Below, piece by piece: positions 14,105 through 26,751 of a DNA stretch of 64,000 nt. The stretch's first letter is position 1. Each line of letters begins with the position of its first letter. The notes under the pieces are model-generated. The model was not told where the DNA came from and did no database searches. It saw nothing but the letters and a program-made list of their open reading frames with translations. The stretch is from assembly GCA_003344405.1 (NCBI GenBank), contig NOWV01000010.1, positions 62,001 through 126,000 of the forward strand, read 5' to 3'. The DNA is from Trichoplax sp. H2 (lineage: Eukaryota; Placozoa; Uniplacotomia; Trichoplacea). Position numbers and translations under genes: made by a program.

Positions 14105-17100
14105 CTTGCTAGCTTTAGGCTTGCAGAAAACATTCCAAAACCTGAGAGTTTCATCGCCAGCACCGGTCACAATAGATTCTCCTTCAGGTGAAACGGACTA
14201 ATAATGTATATAATCAATATGATAAGCAAACATGTTATCAATGGTGAACTAATTATTATTAATTGCACGAGACTTATTGACATATTGACATATTTTCGGT
14301 TTAAGGCATGATATGTTGACTAATTAATAATAGATCATACCAAGTAGAGGACGCGATATGTGTGCCCTGATAGTTCAGCTACTTTGGAGAGAGACGGGTA
14401 TTTCCAAATAACGATATGATTCTTAGAGTAGCCATGTGTACTTACCTGTAAAGCGAATTTACAGGTAGTTATATATGATTGCTGACAACTAATTACATTA
14501 GTTGCTATATAGTACATCATAAATTTTACTGCTTGAAATACTCACCAACTCGTTTGTATACTTTGACCAAGCTAAATTGCATACTTGCGAGCCGGTATCA
14601 ATGCAATTTATTGATTGGTTGGTCAAAATATTTCTAAATCTGATGCAACGATCAGCCGTTCCACCCCCCGAGGCTAAAAGACCATGCTTCAGATATTAAA
14701 AAAATTTCTGACTTAAAATTGTTATTACGAACCCAAATGTTATGGCAAATGTTAACTTTAAAAAGGTCTCGTTTTAAGGTAGTGTAGCCGAATTAATGAA
14801 TCATAAAAATTCGTTTTCCTAACTTGCGGACATACATAAATTTTCGCAAAATCTCATTGCAGAAGAGCATTTAAATTAGCAAAGACTTCAATATAGCTTG
14901 CAGTTAAAAATTCACGTACAGATGAACAACGAATGCTGATAGTTATATTTAGTAATGTAGACTCCTCGACATCCTGCTTATATCTCGAACCTGATGAGGT
15001 GACCATGCGATTGCTTTTACGGCAGCTTCATGGTCAGCGTACGTTTGGATAGGAGTCTCGGCAGACAAGTTCCATATAAATAGCTAACAGAAAATGTACT
15101 GATAATTATAATCGTATTCGTGATCGTAATATTTATTACATAAATTAAAATTTAAAACCTTATTATCATTTCCTCCAGACGCTAAATATTGTCGGTCAGA
15201 CGACCACTTTAAACCACAAACCTTCGAATAAGTGAGTTATCATTATTAGATTAACATTTAGGAAGACGGAATATTGCAAGAGATGGTGTTACTGCAAGAT
15301 GAAGTGTAGTACTGCACCTCCTGTTTATGAGCCCTTAATTTTCGTGTAATTGAACATGGCGTTCTAGATCAATCAAATAAAGTTGTAATGATTCTTGCTA
15401 GCGCTAATGCCATAAACACCTAGAGTAACCTCTTTAAAATTTGGATATTATTTATTGATATAGGAAATAAGTAGTAACCTCAGATCGCGCTGGAAGATAC
15501 ATTTATCCCGGCTACCGGAGTATAGCAAATCATTATTCCATGCGAGTGTGCCTGGAATATAAATTGAATCCCGAATTTTAGCCGAATCTATTTACAAATT
15601 CAACCAAAAGGCAATATAAATAGCATATATGCCATATTTTAGAGATCAACGGACCAACTCGTGCAGTATGGCCATCTAGAAGAGCAATAAGTCTGGAGAC
15701 AGTTACGTCCCATATATGAATGTAGCCTCGCTGAGTTCCTACGGCAATGTGATTGCCCTGTAAAGTAAAACCATGCGTGCTAGTTCAATTAGTTTAAATC
15801 ACTATTAAAAGAAATTAGTGTATACTTTTTCAGTCCAGGAAACAGACGTAACCGAATCTCCTTCACTTTGGAAATCACATAACTTAGTAACCTAAATGAA
15901 AAACATTTCATTGTAAATAACACCCCGTTAATCGAAACAATGTTTTGGGGTTAAATTCAGTTGAATTTTACATTAACAACATTAATAAAAATTGTAGAGT
16001 CGGTTACCTGCCCGTTATTTGCACTCCATAAATACACACACGTTCCGAGACCAACACTCAACACGTTTTGTGGCGACCAGTCAACTAAATTTAAATAGAA
16101 GTCATCCTGAAAGAGTAGAGGCGGAAAGTTATTGTTTGGTTTTTCCGGGTATCTTTAACTCAAAGTAACCTGCAAATCTGGTGCATCCAAAACTTTATAC
16201 GGTGCCTTCGGTATTTTTCTAGGTGGCTATATCCGTACCAAAAAAATGCAGCTTAACGACTCATTGTGAAATAGGATCATAGGCTAAACTATTGAGCGCT
16301 ATCGACCATGTAAAGATAATTTCGGTCTAACCTTAGTTGCTGAACACAGCAGACTTTGACTATATAGGTAGATAATGAGCAATACAACTTAAAATTTAAA
16401 CTTGAAGCATAAACGTAATAGGAATTGTACAGTACCTATCGATTCCCAGAGGCGACATTGCATAACCAGCAATAAGCTTTTTTGAGTCATCAAATAATTT
16501 TCTTTTAGCAGGGGATTGATACTATCATAAACAGGTTATCAGGTATGTCGCCATTATTAAATTAAAAGATTATCAAAATCTCATGTTGCCGTTAGATAAA
16601 GGTACTCACTTCGAAAAGGTTGCAACTGTTTTCTCTTAAAGTGCTGATCTCTCTCGGTGTTGTTTGCTTCGGTTAAGAGATGTTTTAATAACATATTAAA
16701 AAATAAGCCAAAGCAAACCTGCAAGTTCGCTAGTAAACCATGTTATGTCTTACCTCCGTTCTTGTTCCTAACACTTCATTCGCTATTACGCAATTGTACA
16801 TCTGATTTTCTTTACATTGAATATACGTTTAAGGAAATCCGTGAGTAGATACATGTGATTCAAGGTTTAGTGCATTAAATACGTTTCTGTTTACTATTCA
16901 AGAAGGCTGCCCTCGCAATAGTAACATTAAGCTTTGCTTAAGCCGAGTAAAGCGCAGAGTTACAAGAAACCACGGATCTCTAGGGACCCGTATAAAAAAC
17001 TGATATAGCATTTACATTCGCACGTTCTCTCAGGAATATTATATTATTTACGGACCGTAGTTATAAACATCATCAAAACCACAAACCTTTACTAGATTGC

Positions 17101-17398
17101 GCGTTGCCATCTGAGAATACTGTATTATTTCTTTTTTGGGATTCCTTTGACTGTATTTAGTTAGTAATGAAAATACCAAAGACAGATTGAAATTCCGTTA
17201 AAATTAAAATTATTTAAATTGGTAAATACACCAGTAATAGCTATGAAAAGCTGTTTATTGTTGAAGTGGATGAAGAAAGGTACAAGGTACAATTATACTG
17301 ATACTGCACATCGCATAGCATATTAAACAGACAGTGATTTCACCTGCAATAAATTAAATTTTCCGTTCCAGTCGGATGATGATCGATCAGGAATGAAG
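14105..17398 (-). CDS. FZR1: APC/C co-activator Cdh1/Fizzy-related
   Basis: This is the WD40 adaptor that recruits D-box/KEN substrates to the anaphase-promoting complex in late mitosis and G1. Exons (minus): 17398-17344, 16666-16610, 16521-16436, 16218-16170, 16106-16008, 15891-15826, 15757-15655, 15551-15479, 15363-15318, 15221-15159, 15083-14991, 14686-14546, 14445-14341, 14197-14105. Phases agree from 16666 to the end. Diagnostic stretches are APYKVLDAPDLQ, DDFYLNLVDWSPQNVLSVGL, GTCVYLWS, GDSVTSVSW, GSRDK, LASGGNDNK, AWSPHQ, LASGGGTADRCIRF, STHGYSKN, WKYPSLSKV and TGAGDETLRFWNVF, all typical of FZR1 rather than CDC20. The 17398 exon carries an RFIPSR-like motif (FIPDRSSSDWNGKFNLL), which marks the N-terminal region. 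The first coding exon (upstream of 17398, perhaps near 17540) and the C-terminal IR-tail exon were not resolved; the 17398 and 16666 exons are less certain than the WD40 part. Confidence 0.93.
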
Positions 17399-17599
17399 CT
17401 GGGTACCCATGGGAATCATGAGATGGTTAACAAGACAAGTTTGTTAGCATTTTTGTGAAATCTTAAGACGAAATATATATATTACAATGCATAGTATACC
17501 GATTACAACACTTTTCTTTGGAAGGCAGTGGTGACATCATCGTGTGCTCTGCTCCGACCTGAAAGGTTAATTAATCAGATAGAAGTCATTAGTAAAGAT

Positions 17600-19130
17600 G
17601 TGCGCGTCAATGAAAATGGTAACTGAAGTTTTAGTCCAGGTTAGAGAATACCAAAGTAGAAGATGGACTATTCATCAAACGCTTATTGTAGTTGGTATTC
17701 ATGTCGACAGCCAGATAGCATATAATCTAGAAAAATTGAAAATCTTTTACGAATTTCATAGCGAAAATACTATATTATAATAAAGTTGCAGCAATTTCAC
17801 TGATATAACTGTCATAACAGATTTGAATTTGTGCTCTACAGGAAATCGGATTACTGGTTAAAAAGCAAACTGTAGGCTTATCTCATGTAATCTTCGATAA
17901 TTTTTATTACTGCTTTCCATGGGAGCGAGATTTGAAATTTGGACGAGAGTGTTCTGGCATTTGGTGATTATTGTCGAACGTTTGCGCGGGCACGGGCGCC
18001 ATAATTAGCACTAATGTCAGTCTCTGATACATACTATCGGACAGTACGTTAACTTTGTGGCTAGTTAATGGTGTTACATGCATTTTTATTTTAAAGTTAA
18101 AAGTATTGAAGAGTGAGTACGTCAGAGTTTAACAGTTCTTTTGAGTGGCATTAGAGTACTTGATGGTAGTTAAATCAATGAACAAGCAATTGTAAATACA
18201 AACGTATTATATAACCAGAAACAGGATAACGGGCTGATTCGTTGAGTAGTAATAATTTAAGATTATAATAGATATGTGGTGTTATAGTCGGATATGAAAA
18301 GATAATAGAATTCCGTACAGTATTTATACATCTTTTTAAGACATTAATCAATTTATTAAGTTCGATGAAGTTTCAGACAACAGTTTGTACATAATCTCAT
18401 CCGTTAATTGAGCATTATATCGAGTTAAGCTGACAGCGAGGGAATTACGAAGTGGGTCATGAAATTGCCTTGATCTAACTGCACGTATTGTTTTTAGGGG
18501 CTTGAAAGAAATCCTGATCTTCTCACAAAGTGATTTCGTTAAATATTTAATGCTTGGCCTTCACATTTGGAACTAGTACATTTGCAATATACTAAACACT
18601 GCACCGAATACCTACGATCGAAATTTTATAATTACGAGTGTACAACTGTAGTACCGTATAAGTCTTTGCAATTAATTGCGATTATAGTATAGCAATCTTT
18701 AGAAGGCTTATAATGCATAAATAAAGGAAAAGACATTACGAAATTTATTGTCCAATGAACACCATTGCAGAAAACTAAGCCAAGAATCTCAGGTTTTAAG
18801 TATTCATAGGTACAATTGAACAGGACTTATAAGGCTTTGATTAAGTTAAGAGTTCACCTGTAAAGCTGATATGGTAATTCATTACGAGTACAGTATGGAT
18901 ATTATTATTGTATTGGGGAATTTTATTATTCAAGATACGCATAAATGTTTAGTTTTGAAGGCTATCTACAGTTAGAATGGTATCTTACGCTAGCGACGTT
19001 TGGACCTTGAGAAATTTAAAAAGATGAACCCACACACTGATACAGAGTGTAACTCTGTATAGTGAAATCAAATTGATCCCACTACAACATTATTAATTAA
19101 AACATCAAGAACATACTGTGTGCACTATAC
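17600..19130. other. Intergenic upstream of FZR1
   Basis: No exon with domain support was found. The 5' end and promoter of the minus-strand FZR1 gene are expected at the left side of this stretch. Confidence 0.35.
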
Positions 19131-19464
19131 GTGCAAAGCCGGTTGATTAAGTACAGTACCGTACTGAATTCAGCCGATTCATGTTAAAATAAAATATTTT
19201 AAATGCTATAAGACCGTTACTATAAAGCGCAGGATTTTAAAATAACTTAATTACCTCTACTTACGCGATGTAACCAGCGTAGACAGTGTACTTTCACAGT
19301 TTAGATGAATTGAGAAGCTGCCGAGAAATTCAATTAAACTACCCAAAGTCTGAAATAGTTTTTAATTCTGTATTTGCAGTTAAATAACAGTCAATCAAAA
19401 TTCCGCAGCTACCGCTCGGGTCTTAAAGCTTTTCAAATCTATTGCCGCGGATCTTTACTCCTCG

Positions 19465-20000
19465 CTACAGTACCGCATACACTATAGTACAGTATACTGT
19501 ATAGTACAGTACAGTATATCGTGCCAATGTTGCCAACCTCTACTGTACCGTACTGTACGCTTCAAGATAACTTACTGTACAGTATTGTACTGTACAGTAT
19601 GCAGACGGCTGATCCTGATTTTTCTAAATTAACAGTACTGTACAGTACTGTACTGTACTGTATGTACTGTACAATAGTACATTGAATCTTATTATTGGTT
19701 ACTAAAGCTCTTCTTAGAAACAGCTATATAAGATCGTCAATGTTATTCAAAATAGTACTAGTAGTAGAAAACCGAGTCAGAAGATCCATACTAAGCAGTC
19801 ATTTTCGATATTGACGGTTTCGTTTGGTGAAAGAAGTCCGTCCGTCTACAGTATATTAGAGACCTTTACTAAATCTACAGTACTGTACGGTACTGTACAG
19901 TACAATATACTGTACATGTACAGTATACAGTATTGTACAGTACAGTACATTATGATAGTACTACGGTACAGTGTACAGTACAGTACAGTACAGTACAGTA
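19465..20000. repeat. GTAC-palindrome clusters (two blocks)
   Basis: Two dense blocks (about 19465-19680 and 19860-20000) consist of GTACT/AGTAC pentamer runs arranged as inverted repeats, separated by about 180 bp of unique sequence. The second block ends about 100 bp before the ATG of the small membrane ORF at 20103 and is followed by a (TAA)n tract. Confidence 0.85.
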
Positions 20001-20009
20001 TACCATAGC

Positions 20010-20046
20010 AGTAATAATAAAGTAATAATAATAATAATAATAATTA
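20010..20046. repeat. (TAA)n microsatellite
   Basis: A simple trinucleotide run of TAA units, interrupted once, lies directly downstream of the palindrome cluster. Confidence 0.85.
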
Positions 20047-20102
20047 ATTATAATGTAATTTTATGCACGCACTATATCTTTATATCCTCCACTTCGGCGA
20101 AG

Positions 20103-20210
20103 ATGTCAAGGATTTTAAATATTGGCTTTGGTTTAGCCTTTATTGTAATCGTGTCCATTACAGGTTTGTTAATAATTATTATCGCTAATATGGCTGAGAT
20201 GGAATCGTAG
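20103..20210 (+). CDS. Possible 35-residue membrane microprotein
   Basis: A short frame starts at an ATG in the context GCGAAGATGTCA and encodes 35 residues: a short polar N-terminus (MSRILNIGFG), a single strongly hydrophobic helix of about 22 residues (LAFIVIVSITG followed by LLIIIIAN) and an acidic tail (MAEMES). It sits about 100 bp downstream of a palindrome cluster, the spacing seen before other gene starts here. I do not recognise a family. It could be a real single-pass microprotein, the first exon of a longer gene, or chance in AT-rich DNA. Confidence 0.3.
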   Translation: MSRILNIGFGLAFIVIVSITGLLIIIIANMAEMES

Positions 20211-21087
20211 ACGTCTAGCTATTCATATTTCGGTGTGGATTTCATTTGATAAATAACCAGTTTAAACCGGCAAATGTGCAGGAGTGCAGGTGTTTTTTTT
20301 TAGCTATGACTGAACCTGCAAATGCTGAAGATATCGTCTTTTCAGTTTCTTAAAACTTACTTAATTAAAAATCCAGGCTAAAAGGCTTAGTCAACGTTCG
20401 AATATGCAACACTGGTGTTGATTAACACCGTAGCTCGGAGACGCTTATTACGACATTGAGTAATATGGTAGACGTAGTCGTTGATTAGTGGGATAAGACA
20501 TTTTGTTTTGATAGTTAATTGAACTTACGCATACTGTAAACGAATTTGCACATAATATTAGTATCAATAATAACGCCATATAGTGAAATGCAAGAAAAAG
20601 TCGTGGCTGTATTATTGACAATGAATATCGGTATACAGAATGAAACATTTTACGGGAAGTTGATCTAATTTTACTACCTATAGCTAATAACAGCCTGTAC
20701 ACGAGCCGTCCAGTAAATGAAGGATACAGCACTGTAGTAGCACTGTTCATGATTTCTGGACTTTAAACATTACAGTCTATTTATGCCTGTAGGCAAGTTA
20801 TTTTGTGCGCTTATACTCTTCGGATGATCGCCTATCGTCGTAAGCTACTAATTTTGAATCTCTGAACGCTGCACTTCTGCAAGTACGATCTTACTGTGCC
20901 GACAGATTCATGTTGATCCTTGTGCTGTACTAGTAGCTAGTTGTCAAATGACTATACCGATTAATTTTGATGATAGTTTTTCAATCTGCGGGCAAGCACT
21001 GTACCGTACCGGGGACAACGAGTGAAATACGTGGAGACGCGGAGTAGTGTTTGAGTAGATTATGTAGTTATGAATGACTGGATGAGT

Positions 21088-21126
21088 GGTCTGTACTGTA
21101 AGTAAGGTAGTACTGTACAGTATGTG
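21088..21126. repeat. Small GTAC-palindrome cluster
   Basis: A short block with GTACTGTA and TACTGTACAGTA lies about 0.7 kb upstream of the first recognised phosphatase exon. It is much smaller than the other clusters. Confidence 0.6.
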
Positions 21127-21795
21127 CTCTTAATATAACTGCAAATGGAGTAGCGCCATAATTTACGTAATTTTACGTATCAAGTAAAGCACAATATTTA
21201 TCCATCCCCTACGACTTACTGCTGATAGGTTCAAGTCATTGACTACCAAAAAAGACCTTTTTCTAGCAGTCCTGGTTAATCCTGCTGTCCCACTGGTAAT
21301 TGTGGTGTAATTATTGTAAAGTAGATTCTTCTTATCCTGGACAAACTGCGAGCTATATTATACGTGTATGTTCCTTATATCAGCATTAACAGTAAATTAA
21401 TCATGAAGTTTTCTGTACTGTAGTATTCATACTAAAGTATAATGTAACGCTATCCTTCGCACAGTAGGCGACGGTGCTGCTTCTAGTTGATCCCAATATA
21501 TTTCATAACGTATGTTATATCGCACGGGGTTAGACCAGCGCTGGTGAATTGCTTTGCGTTGAATAATGTCGAAGAACGTTGATTTTCCCTTGATACTCTT
21601 TGAATTTATATGTTCTGTAGCTGCATCATATCTTCAATTAACCTAAATATAAATTTGCAGAACTGTATTAGTCCTTTTTTGCGCTTGGATGCAGCAGATA
21701 ATATTTCCGAAGTAAATAATACGCGATCTGGAAAATCAGTTATGATCTTACTGACAACTAATATCCCTTTTGGTTTTATTATAATTATTCATCAG

Positions 21796-24700
21796 GACAT
21801 TGTACAAGAGGTCTCTCTTTGTATTGTTCTTATCGCCTGCCGATGGGCTTTGATGAGGATGACTTTTACTCTATTAGATGCTGGACTAACAATGATAATA
21901 CAAAGTTTACTTGGTCTAGAGTTTCATCTCGTGTATCGCCTTTTCATGTCAGCACGGATCAGTATCAGATACAGAATAAGTCCGGTGAATCAACATTAAT
22001 CTTGCCGTGGAATTCTCTAAACGATTTTTATCGTTACGCTGGTGTATATGAATGCCAAGCAACAAGCACAGCCAGTAATTCTCCCCAAAGGAAGACTTTA
22101 TGGGTTGGAGTTACTCATTCTGCATGTAAGGGTATATTTAATTTCGACCTTTTAATTAATGCATTAACGATTTCAGTTGTGATATATTTAGATCTTAGAA
22201 GCCGTTAACACCTCTGTTTTTAATTATTTATTTAGCTCCTGTACAGCCATCAATTATTTCACAAGTTGGCTATGTTCGCGATACCTTAGTGTTAACCACG
22301 TTATCGAATAATGTCGTAACTTGTAATTATATATGGTACCACAACGGCTCACGTTATACCCGATGTGACAATGCTTGCAACTGTAGTTTTGATAGCTTGA
22401 GATTACAAGATGCCGGAGTTTATGAAGTGATTTATCCGGCATCTGACAAATCTAATATTACTGGTGCTTTTATGACATTAACTGTTTTAGGTAAGTTACG
22501 CGTACAGTACATCGGAAATATATACCTTGGAATCTCTGCTCTTCTGGTATTAGTTTATTTTATTCTTTACAGAGAAAAAATGTAGCCAAAATCAAAACTG
22601 CCTCAACGGAGCCATCTGCATGACAGACAATAGTTGCGGTTGCCTTCCAGGCTTCAATGGTACTTCGTGCCAGACAGGTTAACTGTAAATCTACAAATGT
22701 CATTCATTCTGTTATCACATGGTTAAATTGCAACTAGATACGCTTAAAGCTTATCATTAAAGGACAATCTCTATTATTATTAGCTTGCAGTCTTCCGTTT
22801 CGTTGTGGGCCTGCATGCCAATTTGCTTGTCAGCCAGAAAGTGTGTACTGCAGTTCCGATATGTATGGGTGTATGTGTCCATCTGGAGTAACTGGCATTA
22901 GCTGTAAAACTGGTAGGTTTGAGGTTTTTTGAAACTGCCTGTAGAGAAACAGGCGGTATTAAATAAATTATGTAATACTCATTTCCTGTCGTAAGAATGA
23001 AGGTTATATTTTAATATTAGATTCGTGTCCTGCTGACAACTATGGACCAAATTGTCAACTGAAATGTAATGGGTGTAATAATCATGGAAGCTGTCAGTCA
23101 AAGACGGGTTGTTTGTGCCAGTCTGGATACTCTGGAATCTACTGTGAAGAAGGTTATTATTATTTTCTGTGTTAATAAAAAAATTACTGCTGCGAAGACT
23201 GTTTCTTCGATTTCTAAATCCTAATTAATTTAAACAGTTGCAGGCGGTTCCGTAGTTGTTATAATTGGTGTCGTTGTCGCAATTATTGCTGCTGTTAGTT
23301 TAGGAGTGATTGCTTACATTTGGTACAGGTATCAAACGTAGTAGATTACAATACTGAAATTGTTTATCAACTGTTTCCAGAAACCAAATTAATGCTAATT
23401 TATTTTGCAGCCGTCGCCGCGCTAGAGCTTTAGCTAATATCAAATCACCAGATCCTGTCGTCATTGTTGATGCATCTGGTGATAATCCATCGTCCTTAGA
23501 TACTAATTTAATCCGGTCACGATTAGGACAGTATAAATACGTAGTATCCAAAGGTAACTGTTACACGGAGAAAAGTTGCATAATTTGGTCGATACGGCTT
23601 ACAGTAATACCTCTATGTCGCTTGTACATTTTAGCGCAAAAGGCATCATTGGTTCAAAATATTAAGATCCCGACTAAACCTATAATTGTTAAGGACCTGC
23701 TTGATCGTATTAACGCTTTGAAGGAAGATTCGGCTCTTGCTTTAAAGGAATTTGAGGTGAGTAAATTTGGAACGGTTGCTTTGATATAAAGTGGCATGAC
23801 TGCATTCATTCTCCTTGCTCCTATAGTCCATCCCTCCTTGTAAAGAGACCCATGCTATTGCAGACATGAAAGGGAACGCGAAAAAGAATCGTTCTCAAAG
23901 TGTTATTAGTTGTACGTTTATTAATTATATAATATACAGTAAACGTCCAATTTTTTATTTACGATATCGGTGATCCTATTCATCAGATTAAATGATTTAT
24001 TTCCTAGATGATCATTCAATCGTCACAATCGGCGATGGAGGAGTCAATTCGTATATTAATGCTTCTCATGTTCATGTTAGTAAAGATTCCTTATAATGAT
24101 TCATAGTAGGGAACAGAAAGCTTTTTCTAATGCTTTACTGATTTAACAGGGATACATGAAACCTAATGGTTACATAGTAACTCAAGGTAATTGCAATTTA
24201 TCCTGGCCGCTAAAATTAAATTGCATATATGGCTTGAAGATAATTTCGAGTTATTAATCAGTTAATCGTAAAGATGTGTAGATTGTTAGATAATATTTCC
24301 CAGGATTAGCTAAATTTAGAACTGGCTATGAAATTAGGTCCTCTAAAGTCAACATGCAATGATTTCTGGACCATGGTTTGGGAAAAGGAAACCTGTGCAA
24401 TAGTGATGCTCACAGAGTTATCTGAGAAGGACGAGGTTAATTATTCAAAAGGATTTGATTCTTAGGTTTATAAATTTAGGCCAAATTTGCCTTACGTGTA
24501 CCTGTTAAATTTTTTCAGCAATTATGTTACAAGTACTGGCCAGAAGAAAAGGATACTTATGGTAATGTATGTGTCACTCTAGAGAACGTAAGCAAGAGGA
24601 GCTGTTATACAGTCAGAACTTTTCATTTGCAAAAGGTAGTGTATAACCTTTAATACTGTTACGTGACATAAACTTTCTCTAAATTAGTATTTGCTCCAAA

Positions 24701-26751
24701 ACTATGCAGGTTGGAGAAGTAGAAAAGCAAGAAGTGAAACAGTTTCACTTCACTGCTTGGCCCCACGGTGGTATACCTGAATCCAGTACAGGGCTTTTTA
24801 GATTTAGGTCACTGGTACATGCTTTTAACCCCTCCGATGCTGGTCCTATCGTTATTCATAGCAGGTATGGCATATTACCTATACGCCTTTTGATCTTATC
24901 TTAAGAATGGTGATTTTCATTTATAGTGAAGGAAGTAGTCGTTGTGCTATGTTTGTTGCACTCGATATCAATCTTGACCGCGCCCGCAAGCAAGGTGATA
25001 TTGATGTTTTAGAAAACGTTGGTTTGATGTCGCATCATCGAAAAAACATTTTAGTCCGTGTTGTAAGTGACGTTGTTCTTCATAGATAGCTTTGTCTGAA
25101 CACCACCATGATCATTTGTATTTAAGGCCAGTAAGAATTTTTGTTTCTGTATTGATCTTTCATTTCAGAATGAATACTTATTTGTATACGAAGCAATACT
25201 TGATGCTCTAATACGAGGCAATACGCAAATGTCGCTTAAGAATTTGCAAACCTTCGTAAGCCGGGCAGATACATCCGAATCGGGCTCCAAAAACAATCCT
25301 TATACCATCATGTTTCAGGTAACATACTAAATGAATTAGATTAGTATCGAGATTGCTATTAGTATATGCGAAATCAGCCGATGAATATTTAAGCTACGTT
25401 TCGTTTTGGTAAAGTGCTTACGATGTCAGGAGGGAGAACATGATGATTTCGCTGGAGCTTCGTTATCTGCAAATGAAAACAAAAATCGTTTTCCTGATAT
25501 CTTAGCTAGTAAAGTCCTTAAGTCTAATATTCTAAAATAGGCAGTTTTCATTTATATTTATCGTTGTATGAAAGTGTATCAGCGTTAATAATTATATATT
25601 TTATGACTCAGGGGATAAATATAGGGTTAAACTTTCAAGCAGTGACAGCTCAGACTATATAAATGCTGTATTTATTGACGTAAGTTTTGTGATGATGCTG
25701 TACTATGCAACATTTATTATGCTGCTAGTTGATGTGATGTAATATTAGCAAAACACTTATTACAGAGTTACTTAAGAGCAAGAGAATTTATTGTCACCCA
25801 ATATCCACTACCGAATACTATAAATGATTTTTGGAAATTAATCATGGAACAGAACGTTGCGTGTGTTGTTACCTTGGGATCATTTAGTAATCATCCGGTA
25901 AACTTATTTGATTTATGTTTTATTGAAAATACATGTAGATAGCTAATCATTTTTATAACATTGGTGCTTCTATAGCCTTATTGGTGGCCTTCTAATAAGA
26001 AGCACGACGTATACGATAACATTAAGGTTGAGATTTTGGAAGTAGCGACGGTAGATGACCTAACTATAAGACAATTAAAGGCAACAGAGAAGGTTTAGTA
26101 ATTCCATTTACCAGTGATTCGATTTATTCATGCGTTTATTCATTACGATGTTATCTGATTATCTTTTCTTAGAATCATTCTAAAACTAATATAATGAGCC
26201 AATTTCAACTCAGTGGTTGGGAAGATGAGGATAAAGCGCCAGCCCAAGCTTCTACGATTATTAATTTAGTAAATCGTGTGCAAGAATGTATAAAAACAGT
26301 TCGCGAACCAGGACCTATTGTTGTTCAATGCCTGTACGTTAATATTACAAGCACAATACATTTTTACATTAATTTGATGTTGAGCTATAGGTAATGCTGT
26401 CTTAGTTTCATTTTATTGTTTATAATTATAATTCGCGTATGTCATTAACAGTAATGGCAGAGGACAAAGTGGAACTTTCTGCACGATTTACTCTGCGTTG
26501 AATACGGCGATTGAAGAAAAGGCTGTTGATATTTATTCTGATGTCCTTTCAATGAGAGTAGCTAGACGAGGATTAGTTCAGTCAGAAGTAAGAACTTATG
26601 CTGCGTCTTTTGAAGAGCTGATTTATCAGCCGAACTATTTTCAGTTGCTGATAAATTTCCATTTTGAAATGAATTAAATTTATTTTAGGAGCAGTTACGA
26701 TTCTGTTTTGAAGTTGTCGTGAAATACACTCAAGATACTGGATTGCTGTAG
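21796..26751 (+). CDS. Receptor tyrosine pseudophosphatase (Ig2-EGF3-TM-PTP2)
   Basis: This has the layout of a receptor-type tyrosine phosphatase, but both PTP domains look inactive. Exons: 21796-22125, 22236-22490, 22573-22677, 22784-22912, 23021-23152, 23238-23328, 23411-23553, 23635-23756, 23827-23911, 24008-24075, 24150-24186, 24338-24435, 24519-24635, 24710-24864, 24927-25062, 25169-25318, 25430-25508, 25612-25679, 25766-25897, 25976-26092, 26173-26333, 26452-26587, 26689-26751. Phases agree throughout, giving about 968 residues. Order: two Ig-like domains ([18 protein letters not shown]), three EGF-like repeats with Tie-type cysteine spacing, a TM helix ([20 protein letters not shown]), then two PTP domains. 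In D1 the WPD loop reads WPHGGIP and the P-loop reads [10 protein letters not shown], so the general acid Asp and nucleophile Cys are His and Ser. In D2 the P-loop reads QCLNGRGQSG: Cys is kept but the invariant Arg is Gln. The signal-peptide exon left of 21796 is unresolved. A regulatory, phosphotyrosine-binding or scaffolding role is inferred. Confidence 0.9.

Noticed and set aside
19811-20008. Open frames made of repeated Tyr-Ser-Thr-Val-Gln
   Set aside because: They are translations of the (GTACA/AGTAC)n repeat, which has no stop in some frames. The same applies at 40288-40615, 47230-47466, 56065-56286 and 62628-62843.
20448-20750. 100-residue minus-strand open frame with one hydrophobic segment
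   Set aside because: No family resemblance, no linked exons and no supporting start context; length is possible by chance in this sequence.
21610-21795. Signal-peptide exon of the phosphatase in the frame starting at 21610
   Set aside because: It contains a hydrophobic stretch, but its frame does not join the Ig exon at 21796 in the required phase, so the true first exon remains unplaced.
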